64,000 nt of DNA from positions 62,001 to 126,000 of the forward strand of contig SUZN01000003.1 of NCBI GenBank assembly GCA_015059905.1, in the 5' to 3' direction. The stretch comes from Rikenellaceae bacterium (lineage in GTDB: Bacteria; Bacteroidota; Bacteroidia; Bacteroidales; Rikenellaceae). This document shows positions 48,476 through 57,014 of this stretch, piece by piece. The notes beneath the pieces are model-generated. The model was not told the origin of the DNA. It ran no database searches and saw only the letters and a program-made list of their open reading frames with translations. Made by a program: the position numbers and the translations under genes. Each line of letters opens with the position of its first letter. Within the stretch, counting starts at the first letter, position 1.

Positions 48476-49308
48476 TGAAAAAAACCACTCTACGCATACT
48501 CTTTACAGCATTTGCTATCGCGCTATGCACCAGCATCTTTGCCCAGCCCACAATTGAGCAGGGAAAGACGCAGCGATGGTATGGGCGGGTAAACCGCTGG
48601 ACACTCTCCCGAAGCACCCTAAAGCAGGAGCTTGACCTTATGCAGGAGTGCGGTGTTTCGGGCTATATGATTGAGCTTGCAAGCTGGGCACGATATAGCC
48701 AGGAGCCGTGGCGGAAGGAGTGGATAAAAATGGTCAAAAAGGAGTATCGCCATATAGTCAGGGAGTGCCGCAAACGCGACCTCTGGCTCTTTGTATCCAT
48801 CGTAAACGACAATATGGGCAAGGGCAAATATGGCGACACAGGACCCGCGCTCGAGGCGGTCTATAACTACGCCCTGCAACTTGTCGAAATCATCCGCCAA
48901 AGTGGCACTGAAAACATCATCATCCAGCCCGTAGCCGAGACCAACACCGAGGCAGGCAGACGGCTGGAAAAGCATTGTGCCGAGGTACTAAAAGAGTTCA
49001 CGTTGGTCTATAACGGCTCGGGCGGCTACCCAAAACATTGTCCTTCGGGGTTTGATTTTCGCGCCGTACATCCACCTCATATCGTATCCAACGTACCCAC
49101 CGACGCACTCGTAATCTCCGACCATGGATTGATAATCCGCGAGCTATCGCAGGATGGTGGTCTGGAGTCAAAGGGCGACCCCGAAAAGGTCAAGCTCTGG
49201 GCAGACAAGCTCTCCAGGCAGGGCGTTCCCGTAGTGGGCTATTATGCCTTCAAAACAGAAGAATTTGACCCTGTGACAATCCGCGCCCTCGGCGTCAAGA
49301 GCAAATAA
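48475..49308 (+). CDS. Secreted TIM-barrel-like (glycoside-hydrolase-like) protein, GTG start
   Basis: Signal peptide KTTLRILFTAFAIALCTSIFAQ; overlaps rsmG stop as TAGTG. Confidence 0.6.
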   Translation: MKKTTLRILFTAFAIALCTSIFAQPTIEQGKTQRWYGRVNRWTLSRSTLKQELDLMQECGVSGYMIELASWARYSQEPWRKEWIKMVKKEYRHIVRECRKRDLWLFVSIVNDNMGKGKYGDTGPALEAVYNYALQLVEIIRQSGTENIIIQPVAETNTEAGRRLEKHCAEVLKEFTLVYNGSGGYPKHCPSGFDFRAVHPPHIVSNVPTDALVISDHGLIIRELSQDGGLESKGDPEKVKLWADKLSRQGVPVVGYYAFKTEEFDPVTIRALGVKSK

Positions 49309-49409
49309 ACCACCTTTCGCCCATCTTCGCATAAAAATAATCCCCTGCAAAGCATTAAAGTTCTAAATAAATTCACTACCTTTACACATCATTTACGAAC
49401 TTTTTTGCG

Positions 49410-51077
49410 ATGGAAACAGTAAAGGTCATTTGTCAAAACACCTCGTCGGTTATAGAGGTTGAGGCAGGCACATCCCTGCTTGAGTTGGAGCGTAGGTTGG
49501 CACTGGGTGGTAAGCATCCTATGCTGGCAGCATATGTAAACAACCGCATCAAGGAGCTTAACTACAAGATTTTCAAGCCTCTGGCGGTGCGATATATCGA
49601 CATCACCCACTTCGAGGGCTACCGCGTCTATCAGCGCACCATTTCGTTCATCGTACAGAAAGCTGTGCGCGATTTGTGGAACGACCGCAAGTTCTACATC
49701 CGCCACACCGTAGGCAGAGGTTTCTACTGTGAGTTCGACGATGAGCAGGAGCTCTCCGACAGCGAGATTGAGGCTCTGCGCGCACAGATGCAGAAGATTA
49801 TCGATGCCCGATACAAGATTGAGCGCCACCGTATGCTCACAGCCGACATCAACGGCATATATGAGCGTTTCGGTTTTGACGATAAGATTGCTCTGCTGAA
49901 CACACGCCCACGCCTATATAGCGACATCTACTGCATGGACGATATGGTGGGTTACTTCTACGGCGCTCTCACGCCTGACACGGGTTACATCCATCTGTTT
50001 GACCTGCGCCGCTACTACAACGGCTTCTACATCGCTCTGCCTACCCACAGCGACCCCGACAAGTTAGACCTTAACGTACATTGGGACAAGATGCTCGATG
50101 TATTCAACGAGTATCATCGCTGGGTAAAAATTATGGGCGTACCCACTGTCGGTCACCTCAACAAAAAGATTCTCTCGGGCGACACCAGCGAGTTGATAAA
50201 GATTGCCGAGGCGTTCCACGAGAAGAAGATTGCCGCCATAGCCGACCAGATTGCCGAGGCTAACAAGGAGCGCGGCACACGTATGGTGCTTATCTCGGGA
50301 CCTTCGTCAAGCGGCAAGACAACCACCTCGAAGCGACTGGGCATTCAGCTCCGCATCCTGGGTCTTGACCCTGTGCTTGTATCGCTTGATGACTACTTCG
50401 TTGACCGCGAGCGCACACCAAAGGATGAGAATGGCGAGTATGACTTCGAGGCGCTGGAGGCTATCGACCTCGAATTGCTGAACAGCGACCTAAAGCGTCT
50501 GATTGCGGGCGAGAGTGTCGAGGTGCCACGCTACGACTTTATCACAGGCACACGCCAATGGCACGAGACACCGCTGAAGCTCACCGAGCGCTCGATACTT
50601 ATTATGGAGGGTATTCACGGCTTAAATCCTCGCCTCACACCAAGCATTCCACGTGAGCAGAAGTTTTGTGTCTATCTGTCGTGCCTTACGTCGGTTGCTA
50701 TGGATAACCTATCACGCATCGCCACATCCGACAACCGCCTGCTGCGCCGCATTACGCGCGACTACTCCACTCGAGGAGCAAACGCGCTGGCTACGCTGCA
50801 ACGCTGGGCAAGTGTTCGTCGCGGAGAGCAGAAGCATATATTCCCATATCAGGAGAATGCCGATGTGATGTTCAACTCATCGCTCTTCTACGAGATTTCG
50901 GTTCTGCGACAGAAGGTAGAGCCTATCCTCAGGGAGGTACCCGACACGGTGCCAGAGTATGGCGAGGCAAAGCGACTGCTGAAGTTCCTCGACAACTTCA
51001 TTCCAATACCCGCAGACGAGATACCACCGACATCCATCCTGCGCGAGTTTATCGGCGGCAGCAGTTTCAAGTATTAA
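49410..51077 (+). CDS. Nucleoside (uridine) kinase with N-terminal TGS/ThrRS-editing-like domain
   Basis: TGS-like N-terminus (VKVICQNTSSVIEVEAGTSLLELER), ThrRS-like middle region; C-terminal kinase LISGPSSSGKTTTSKRLGIQLRILGLDPVLVSLDDYFVDRERTPKDENGEYDFE. Confidence 0.88.
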   Translation: METVKVICQNTSSVIEVEAGTSLLELERRLALGGKHPMLAAYVNNRIKELNYKIFKPLAVRYIDITHFEGYRVYQRTISFIVQKAVRDLWNDRKFYIRHTVGRGFYCEFDDEQELSDSEIEALRAQMQKIIDARYKIERHRMLTADINGIYERFGFDDKIALLNTRPRLYSDIYCMDDMVGYFYGALTPDTGYIHLFDLRRYYNGFYIALPTHSDPDKLDLNVHWDKMLDVFNEYHRWVKIMGVPTVGHLNKKILSGDTSELIKIAEAFHEKKIAAIADQIAEANKERGTRMVLISGPSSSGKTTTSKRLGIQLRILGLDPVLVSLDDYFVDRERTPKDENGEYDFEALEAIDLELLNSDLKRLIAGESVEVPRYDFITGTRQWHETPLKLTERSILIMEGIHGLNPRLTPSIPREQKFCVYLSCLTSVAMDNLSRIATSDNRLLRRITRDYSTRGANALATLQRWASVRRGEQKHIFPYQENADVMFNSSLFYEISVLRQKVEPILREVPDTVPEYGEAKRLLKFLDNFIPIPADEIPPTSILREFIGGSSFKY

Positions 51078-51116
51078 GTCAATTAACCTATTTTCAACAA
51101 CCTAAAACGAAAGAGA

Positions 51117-51440
51117 ATGATACTTTCCACCACACCCACCATTGAGGGCAGAACAATCGTTGAATACAAGGGAGTTGTATTTGGCGAGGTAATCGTTGGC
51201 GTAAACTTCATCAAGGATTTTGCCGCAGGCATACGCGACCTTATCGGCGGTCGCTCAAACACCTATGAGAAGGAGTTGGTCGAGGCACGAGAGACGGCAA
51301 TGCAGGAGTTGCAGGCAAGAGCAATGGCTATGGGAGCTGATGCTGTGGTGGGAATAGATATCGACTATGAGGTGCTGGGCCAAAGCGGCAGTATGCTGAT
51401 GGTGACAGCCTCGGGCACAGCAGTAAAGCTCGATTATTAA
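51117..51440 (+). CDS. YbjQ/UPF0145 heavy-metal-binding domain protein
   Basis: [70 protein letters not shown]. Confidence 0.93.
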   Translation: MILSTTPTIEGRTIVEYKGVVFGEVIVGVNFIKDFAAGIRDLIGGRSNTYEKELVEARETAMQELQARAMAMGADAVVGIDIDYEVLGQSGSMLMVTASGTAVKLDY

Positions 51441-51479
51441 GAGATTATTACAAACGCAAAAAATAAAACCTAAAAGAAA

Positions 51480-54308
51480 ATGTTTGACAAGTTTATGAAT
51501 CGCCATATTGGCGTAACAAACTCAAGCGACCTCAACGAGATGTTGAAGGTCATTGGCGTGGAGTCTGTCGAGGAGCTTATCTCGCAGGTTATTCCCGCCT
51601 CAATCCGTCTGAAGAAACCACTCGCCTTGCCAGAGGGTATGAGCGAGTATGAGTTCTCGGCTCACGTTGCATCGCTCGCAGCAAAGAATCAGCAGCTGCG
51701 CTCATTCATCGGTATGGGCTACTATCCTACGGCTGTGCCAGCCGTAGTGAGCCGCAACGTATTTGAGAATCCAGCGTGGTACACCTCTTACACCCCATAT
51801 CAGGCGGAGATTTCGCAGGGTCGTCTGGAGGCATTGCTCAACTTCCAGACCGCCATCCTCTCGCTCACAGGTATGCAGATTGCAAACTGCTCACTCTTGG
51901 ACGAGGCGACAGCCACAGCCGAGGCTATGCTTATGATGTATGCCCTGCGCTCACGCGAGGCTATCAAGCAGGGTCGCAACCAGCTCTTCGTCGATAAGGA
52001 TATCTTCCCACAGACGCTCGACGTACTGCTCACACGCAGCGAGCCATTCGGCATTGAGCTTATCGTTGATAGCTACGCCGACTATGAGTTCTCGGGCAAG
52101 GAGTTCGGTGCTATCGTGCAGACCCCAGCCGCTACGGGTGAGGTACGTGACTACACAGCCTTCGCCGCAAAGGCACACGAGGCGGGAGCATTGGTAGCAG
52201 CCGTAGCAGACATCCTTTCGTTGGCACTTTTGACCCCTCCAGCAGAGTGGGGCGCAGACATCGCCGTAGGCTCTACACAGCGTCTTGGCTGCCCTATGGG
52301 CTTCGGTGGTCCTTCGGCTGGTTATATGGCGTGCCGCGAGGCTTACAAGCGTAACATTCCTGGTCGTATCATCGGTGTATCGGTGGATAGATTGGGCAAT
52401 AAGGCGTTGCGTATGTCATTGCAGATGCGTGAGCAACATATCAAGCGCGAGAAGGCTACCTCTAACATCTGTACAGCATCTGCCCTGATGGCTTCGATGG
52501 CAGGTTTCTACTGCGTATATAATGGCGCAGAGGGCTTGCAGCGTGCCGCTATGACTGCCCACACTTCAGCCGTTGCCATTGCCGAGGCGTTGGAGGCTAT
52601 GGGCTACAAGCTCACCACAAAGTCAATCTTCGACACCGTGGAGGTGGAGGCAGAGGCTGCCGTTGTGCAGAGCATCGCCCTGAATGCAGGCTTTAACTTC
52701 TACTACCCATCGGAGGGTAAGGTACGCCTCTCAACCGACGAGGTGACAACCCCTGAGGAGGTGGATGCCATCGTGGCTATCTTCGCAGAGGCTGCCGGCA
52801 AGAAGGCGAAGGCTGTGAAGATTTCAGACAAGCCATCGCTCTGCGACTGCGTAAAGCGTACATCACCAATCCTCACCGAGCCTGTCTTTAACAAGTACCA
52901 CTCGGAGAGCGATATGATGCGTTACATCAAGCAGTTGGAGTTGCGTGACATCTCATTGGCTAACTCAATGATTTCGCTCGGCTCTTGCACAATGAAGCTC
53001 AACGCCGCAGCTATTATGCAGCCACTCTCACTCGCTGGCTTCCAGAATATGCACCCATTCGCTCCTGCTGACCAGACAGAGGGTTACACCGAGCTTATCG
53101 CAGAGCTTGAGAAGGACTTGGCGACAATCACAGGCTTCGCTGGCTGCTCACTCCAGCCAAACTCGGGTGCTGCGGGCGAATATACAGGCTTGATGGTTAT
53201 TCGTGCATACCACCAGAGTCGCGGTCAGGGCTACCGTAACATCATCCTTATCCCTGCGTCGGCACACGGTACTAACCCTGCGTCGGCTGCTATGGCGGGT
53301 ATGAAGATTGTGACTGTGGCGTGCGACGCCAACGGAAATATCGACGTTGAGGATCTGAAGGCAAAGGCCGAGGAGCACTCATCGGAGTTGTGCGGCTTGA
53401 TGGTGACATACCCATCTACTCACGGTGTATTTGAGAGCCGCATCCGCGAGATTGTGGACGCTGTTCACGATGCGGGCGGTCAGGTATATATGGACGGTGC
53501 GAATATGAACGCACAGGTGGGCTTGACAAACCCAGGCTACATTGGTGCTGACGTATGCCACCTCAACCTCCACAAGACCTTCGCAATGCCTCACGGCGGC
53601 GGTGGTCCTGGTGTAGGTCCTATCTGCGTTGCGGAGCACCTCACTCCATTCCTCCCATCGCACTCTATTATGGCTACTGGCGGCGAGGACGGCATCACAG
53701 CCGTATCATCATCACCTTGGGGCTCGGCTATGCTGTTGCCAATCACCTATGGCTACATCAAGATGCTCGGCGAGGAGGGCTTGCGCCACGCAACCGAGAT
53801 GGCTATCGTGAATGCCAACTATATGTCATCGGCCTTGAAGAGCGAGTACCGCACCTACTACTCTGGCGAGACTGGTCGCGTAGGTCACGAGATGATTCTC
53901 GACCTCACAAACTTCAAGAAGGACTACGGCATCGACTGTGGCGACATCGCTCACCGCTTGATGGACTACGGCTTCCACGCACCAACACTCTCGTTCCCAG
54001 TACACGAGACCCTGATGGTGGAGCCAACCGAGTCGGAGCCAAAGGCAGAGATGGATCGCTTTATGGAGGCATTGGTGCAGATCAAGCGCGAGTGCGAGGC
54101 GGCAGCCGCTGCGGGCGAGAAGGATAATGTGGTGGTGAATGCACCTCACACAGCCGTTGAGCTTGCGGGCGAGTGGTCACACCCATACTCACGCCAGGAG
54201 GCAGCCTTCCCATTGGAGTGGATCAAGACCGCGAAGTTCTTCCCATACGTCACCAAGATTGACAATGGCTACGGCGATAGAAACCTTGTTTGCTGCAATG
54301 CAGATTAA
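51480..54308 (+). CDS. gcvP: Glycine dehydrogenase (decarboxylating), fused P1/P2
   Basis: FIGMGYYPTAVPAVVSRNVFENPAWYTSYTPYQAEISQGRLEALLNFQT..CHLNLHKTFAMPHGGGGPGVGPI. Confidence 0.97.
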   Translation: MFDKFMNRHIGVTNSSDLNEMLKVIGVESVEELISQVIPASIRLKKPLALPEGMSEYEFSAHVASLAAKNQQLRSFIGMGYYPTAVPAVVSRNVFENPAWYTSYTPYQAEISQGRLEALLNFQTAILSLTGMQIANCSLLDEATATAEAMLMMYALRSREAIKQGRNQLFVDKDIFPQTLDVLLTRSEPFGIELIVDSYADYEFSGKEFGAIVQTPAATGEVRDYTAFAAKAHEAGALVAAVADILSLALLTPPAEWGADIAVGSTQRLGCPMGFGGPSAGYMACREAYKRNIPGRIIGVSVDRLGNKALRMSLQMREQHIKREKATSNICTASALMASMAGFYCVYNGAEGLQRAAMTAHTSAVAIAEALEAMGYKLTTKSIFDTVEVEAEAAVVQSIALNAGFNFYYPSEGKVRLSTDEVTTPEEVDAIVAIFAEAAGKKAKAVKISDKPSLCDCVKRTSPILTEPVFNKYHSESDMMRYIKQLELRDISLANSMISLGSCTMKLNAAAIMQPLSLAGFQNMHPFAPADQTEGYTELIAELEKDLATITGFAGCSLQPNSGAAGEYTGLMVIRAYHQSRGQGYRNIILIPASAHGTNPASAAMAGMKIVTVACDANGNIDVEDLKAKAEEHSSELCGLMVTYPSTHGVFESRIREIVDAVHDAGGQVYMDGANMNAQVGLTNPGYIGADVCHLNLHKTFAMPHGGGGPGVGPICVAEHLTPFLPSHSIMATGGEDGITAVSSSPWGSAMLLPITYGYIKMLGEEGLRHATEMAIVNANYMSSALKSEYRTYYSGETGRVGHEMILDLTNFKKDYGIDCGDIAHRLMDYGFHAPTLSFPVHETLMVEPTESEPKAEMDRFMEALVQIKRECEAAAAAGEKDNVVVNAPHTAVELAGEWSHPYSRQEAAFPLEWIKTAKFFPYVTKIDNGYGDRNLVCCNAD

Positions 54309-54332
54309 ATAAGGTAATATTCAATAAAAGTT

Positions 54333-54364
54333 CAGCCTGCTCCTTTCGGGGCAGGCTGTTTGTT
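54333..54364 (+). terminator. gcvP terminator
   Basis: CAGCCTGC-tcctttcggg-GCAGGCTG-TTTGTTT. Confidence 0.85.
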
Positions 54365-54750
54365 TATAGCATATTGAAATATTCTTTACAATACGGAATA
54401 TTTCTAACTATCCACCAAATAATTGTTAATGCAAGAAATATCATCACAGTAGTTGGATGTTGAACATACTTTTTTATAACATCCATTTCTCTATTATGAA
54501 CAAATGTAGTAATTGCTACTGCGATAAAATAAAGTATTGATAATATTAAAAAATAATTATACCTAATCGCAGTTCCCCAATCTCCGTGCAAACAATAATG
54601 AAATGCTCGCTGAACTCCACAAGCAGGACAATCATAGCCTGTCAAGAGATGAAACGGACATTTAGGCATTAAATAGGAGCTTGAGGGGTCTATTAAATAA
54701 TATATTCCAATCAATAACAAACCCCCAATCCCCCAAACAACATATTTCAT
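54364..54750 (-). CDS. DUF2752 membrane protein
   Basis: CPFHLLTGYDCPACGVQRAFHYCLHGDWGTAIRYNYF is diagnostic of DUF2752. Confidence 0.9.
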   Translation of the reverse strand: MKYVVWGIGGLLLIGIYYLIDPSSSYLMPKCPFHLLTGYDCPACGVQRAFHYCLHGDWGTAIRYNYFLILSILYFIAVAITTFVHNREMDVIKKYVQHPTTVMIFLALTIIWWIVRNIPYCKEYFNML

Positions 54751-54754
54751 ATTG

Positions 54755-55021
54755 TTATAATTCTGCAACTATAGCAGCGATAGAGACTATCAACACATAT
54801 ATAAACAAAATTGCCGCAGAAGAAACCACAGATATAATAGTCCACTTTTTTGCAGCATTTGCCGCCTCAATAGCCTCCGCTTGATTTCCTTGCGCCCAGA
54901 ATGTATCAACTTGTGACGCTTTAAGAATTGCCACAATACCAAAAGGCATACAGCACAAAACTGTTGATAGAATTGCCCAAACCAAATAATTGTCTGGTTT
55001 CTGACTTGTTAAATTGTTCAT
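54755..55021 (-). CDS. CD225/dispanin family membrane protein
   Basis: PDNYLVWAILSTVLCCMPFGIVAILKASQVDTFWAQGNQAEAIEAANAAKKWTIISVV; two TM segments. Confidence 0.9.
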   Translation of the reverse strand: MNNLTSQKPDNYLVWAILSTVLCCMPFGIVAILKASQVDTFWAQGNQAEAIEAANAAKKWTIISVVSSAAILFIYVLIVSIAAIVAEL

Positions 55022-55070
55022 TTTAGTTGAGTTTTACACCCGCCGACACCATACGAGCTATTATAAATAA

Positions 55071-55269
55071 GAAAGTGTGGAGTCGATTAGTTTATTCTAT
55101 TAGAGGTTCTGGAATACCTTGCAACAAATAAACAATACCCCACACCCGTATTGGGTATGGAGCAAGAATGCTGCCATAGACGTACCAATACAAGGTGACG
55201 AGTGTGTTGCTTTTCTTGTTGCATTGAAATTTTCCAGATTTCTAATAAGAAAAAAGCTAATACACTTTC
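55071..55269. ncRNA. Candidate 6S-like RNA (rod-shaped hairpin with central bubble); strand not resolved
   Basis: Nested pairings GAAAGTGT/ACACTTTC, TTAG/CTAA, TTCTATTAGA/TCTAATAAGAA, TCTGGAA/TTCCAGA, TGCAACAA/TTGTTGCA, then bubble ATAAACAATACCC/TTGCTTTTC, then ACACcCGT/ACGaGTGT, ATTGG/CCAAT, TATGG/CCATA, GCA/TGC. Confidence 0.6.
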
Positions 55270-55353
55270 ACTAAATATGTAAATATGTTTGCTATCACGT
55301 GGATAGCATTACAAAAATAGAAAAAAATTATCAAATACAATGGAATTATATAT

Positions 55354-55389
55354 AAAAAAATCCCTACAAGCATTTTACACTTGTAGGGA
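55354..55389 (-). terminator. Terminator of 55402 gene
   Basis: Minus strand TCCCTACAAG-tgtaaaatg-CTTGTAGGGA-TTTTTTT. Confidence 0.85.
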
Positions 55390-55401
55390 CTATCTCCGTC
55401 A

Positions 55402-55803
55402 TTACTCTCTCCTTTTATAATATTTTGTTACGAGGTCTTTAGTCAAAATCAACTGTTGGTCGTTAATCTGCTCAATCTTATAGGCTTGATAAGTATTATC
55501 GGGCATCACCAATCGGAATTGATTCTCCACCACTTGCCAAGTGAAAGGCTCCTCGATGATATTAAAGCTCGAATAGTGGGTAAATTTACCCGAATTATCA
55601 CTCTTCACCTCCAGCTGATACATATCTGATATATCATCCTTGGCGTACCACCACCTGTCATCCTCTTCGATATAGGCTTTCTCCAACTCCCACAATCCAA
55701 CAATCGAATGCTTAGGCGATTTGTTCTCATCGTTTTCGTTGTCATTGCACGCAACGAACATCAGTGGCAACATTGTTGCCAACATAAAAATTAGCTTTTT
55801 CAT
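55402..55803 (-). CDS. Lipocalin-like lipoprotein
   Basis: MKKLIFMLATMLPLMFVACND lipobox; SIVGLWELEKAYIEEDDRWW. Confidence 0.65.
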   Translation of the reverse strand: MKKLIFMLATMLPLMFVACNDNENDENKSPKHSIVGLWELEKAYIEEDDRWWYAKDDISDMYQLEVKSDNSGKFTHYSSFNIIEEPFTWQVVENQFRLVMPDNTYQAYKIEQINDQQLILTKDLVTKYYKRRE

Positions 55804-55899
55804 TTTTGATAATTGTAATATTGTTAAACTTCTGTTCTCATTTATAACGAACAGTATTGCAAAAATAGTATAAACTTATTGAAAATACAACACTTTATT

Positions 55900-55967
55900 C
55901 GCCTTTTGGCGACATCTTCGGTGGCTCTGCGAGCAAGCTCGCATCCCGCCCCCAGCCACCGAAGATG
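55900..55967. repeat. Nested palindromic intergenic element
   Basis: CGCC-tttt-GGCG followed by a perfect 14-bp inverted repeat CATCTTCGGTGGCT..AGCCACCGAAGATG enclosing TGCGAGC-aa-GCTCGCA. Confidence 0.8.
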
Positions 55968-56039
55968 AATTACACATTGAGCAACGCTGGAAAGAGTGAG
56001 GCGTTTTTCAGAACAATCTACTTTAGACTTAAAAACTTC

Positions 56040-56180
56040 GTCATTCCGAGCATTTGTTTTGAGATTGCCACGTCGCTTAAGCTCCTCGCAATGACGCACC
56101 AAAACAAATGCGTGGGAATCTCATCTCTGCTCCACTTTTAGAGATTGCCACGTCGGGCTACAGCCCTCCTCGCAATGACA
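56040..56180. repeat. REP-like palindromic repeats (two units)
   Basis: GTCATTCCGAG..GAGATTGCCACGTCGCTTAAGCTCCTCGCAATGACG and GAGATTGCCACGTCGGGCTACAGCCCTCCTCGCAATGACA. Confidence 0.85.
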
Positions 56181-56229
56181 TACCAATAATAGCTATAAAC
56201 TGTGTAAATCTGATTTTTTTCGCCCGAAA

Positions 56230-56261
56230 TTTGGCAACTCGGCGCGAAGTGTGTATCTTTG
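56230..56261 (+). promoter_or_regulatory. Promoter of slyD-like gene
   Basis: TTTG (56230-56233)-N20-TATCTTTG (56254-56261). Confidence 0.65.
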
Positions 56262-56302
56262 TGTGATTTAATCACGAGTAAATAACGAAATTAAATAGAA
56301 TT

Positions 56303-56863
56303 ATGAAGGTAGAAAACGGTAAGATGGTGTCGGTGAACTACACACTGACAGTCGATGGTCAGATTGCAGACCAGTCACGCGAGGGTCAGCCTTTGCAGTT
56401 TATCTGCGGCGCAGGTATGTTGCTCCCAAAGTTCGAGGGCGCAATTATGGGCAAGGAGCCAGGTGAGAAGGTTTCATTCACTCTGGAGCCAAAGGATGGC
56501 TACGGCGAGATTATCCCAGAGGCTGTGGTTGATCTTCCAAAGACAATCTTTATGGTGGATGGCAAGCTCGCAGAGGAGATCCTCTTCGTTGGCAGCCAGG
56601 TACCTATGAGCGACGCTCAGGGCAATCGTATGCTCGGCATCGTGAAGGAGGTTTCAGAGGAGAGTGTGAAGATGGACTTCAACCACCCTATGGCTGGCAA
56701 GACCTTGAACTTCGATGTGGAGGTTGTTGAGGTACGCGACGTAACTCCAGAGGATTTGGCTGCACAGGGCGGCTGCAACTGCGGTTGTAGCGGTAACTGC
56801 GATAGCGGCTGCGACGGTGGCTGCGGCGACCACGAGCACAACTGCGATTGCGGATGTAACTAA
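56303..56863 (+). CDS. slyD: FKBP-type peptidyl-prolyl cis-trans isomerase, SlyD-like with Cys/His-rich tail
   Basis: VSVNYTLTVDGQIADQSREGQPLQFICGAGMLLPKFEGAIMGKEPGEK; tail GGCNCGCSGNCDSGCDGGCGDHEHNCDCGCN. Confidence 0.92.
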   Translation: MKVENGKMVSVNYTLTVDGQIADQSREGQPLQFICGAGMLLPKFEGAIMGKEPGEKVSFTLEPKDGYGEIIPEAVVDLPKTIFMVDGKLAEEILFVGSQVPMSDAQGNRMLGIVKEVSEESVKMDFNHPMAGKTLNFDVEVVEVRDVTPEDLAAQGGCNCGCSGNCDSGCDGGCGDHEHNCDCGCN

Positions 56864-56878
56864 TTTACTTCAACTCAC

Positions 56879-57003
56879 AAGAAGTTGTCTAACAATAGGA
56901 ATTTTTAGGTTTGCGAAAGCCGAGAAACCGCAGTTTACTAAAGCGTAAATGAGGATTTCGAGGATGAGCGTAACGAAGAAATCACCTTGTTAGACAACTT
57001 CTT
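56879..57003 (+). repeat. Dispersed intergenic element, copy C (doubles as possible terminator)
   Basis: Perfect 17-bp inverted repeat AAGAAGTTGTCTAACAA / TTGTTAGACAACTTCTT followed by T7; core CCGCAGTTTACtaaagCGTAAATGAGGA..TAACG. Confidence 0.9.
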
Positions 57004-57014
57004 TTTTTATAAAG

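Noticed and set aside
55842-56102. 86-aa ORF
   Set aside because: Translates through the nested palindrome and REP-like repeats; spurious.
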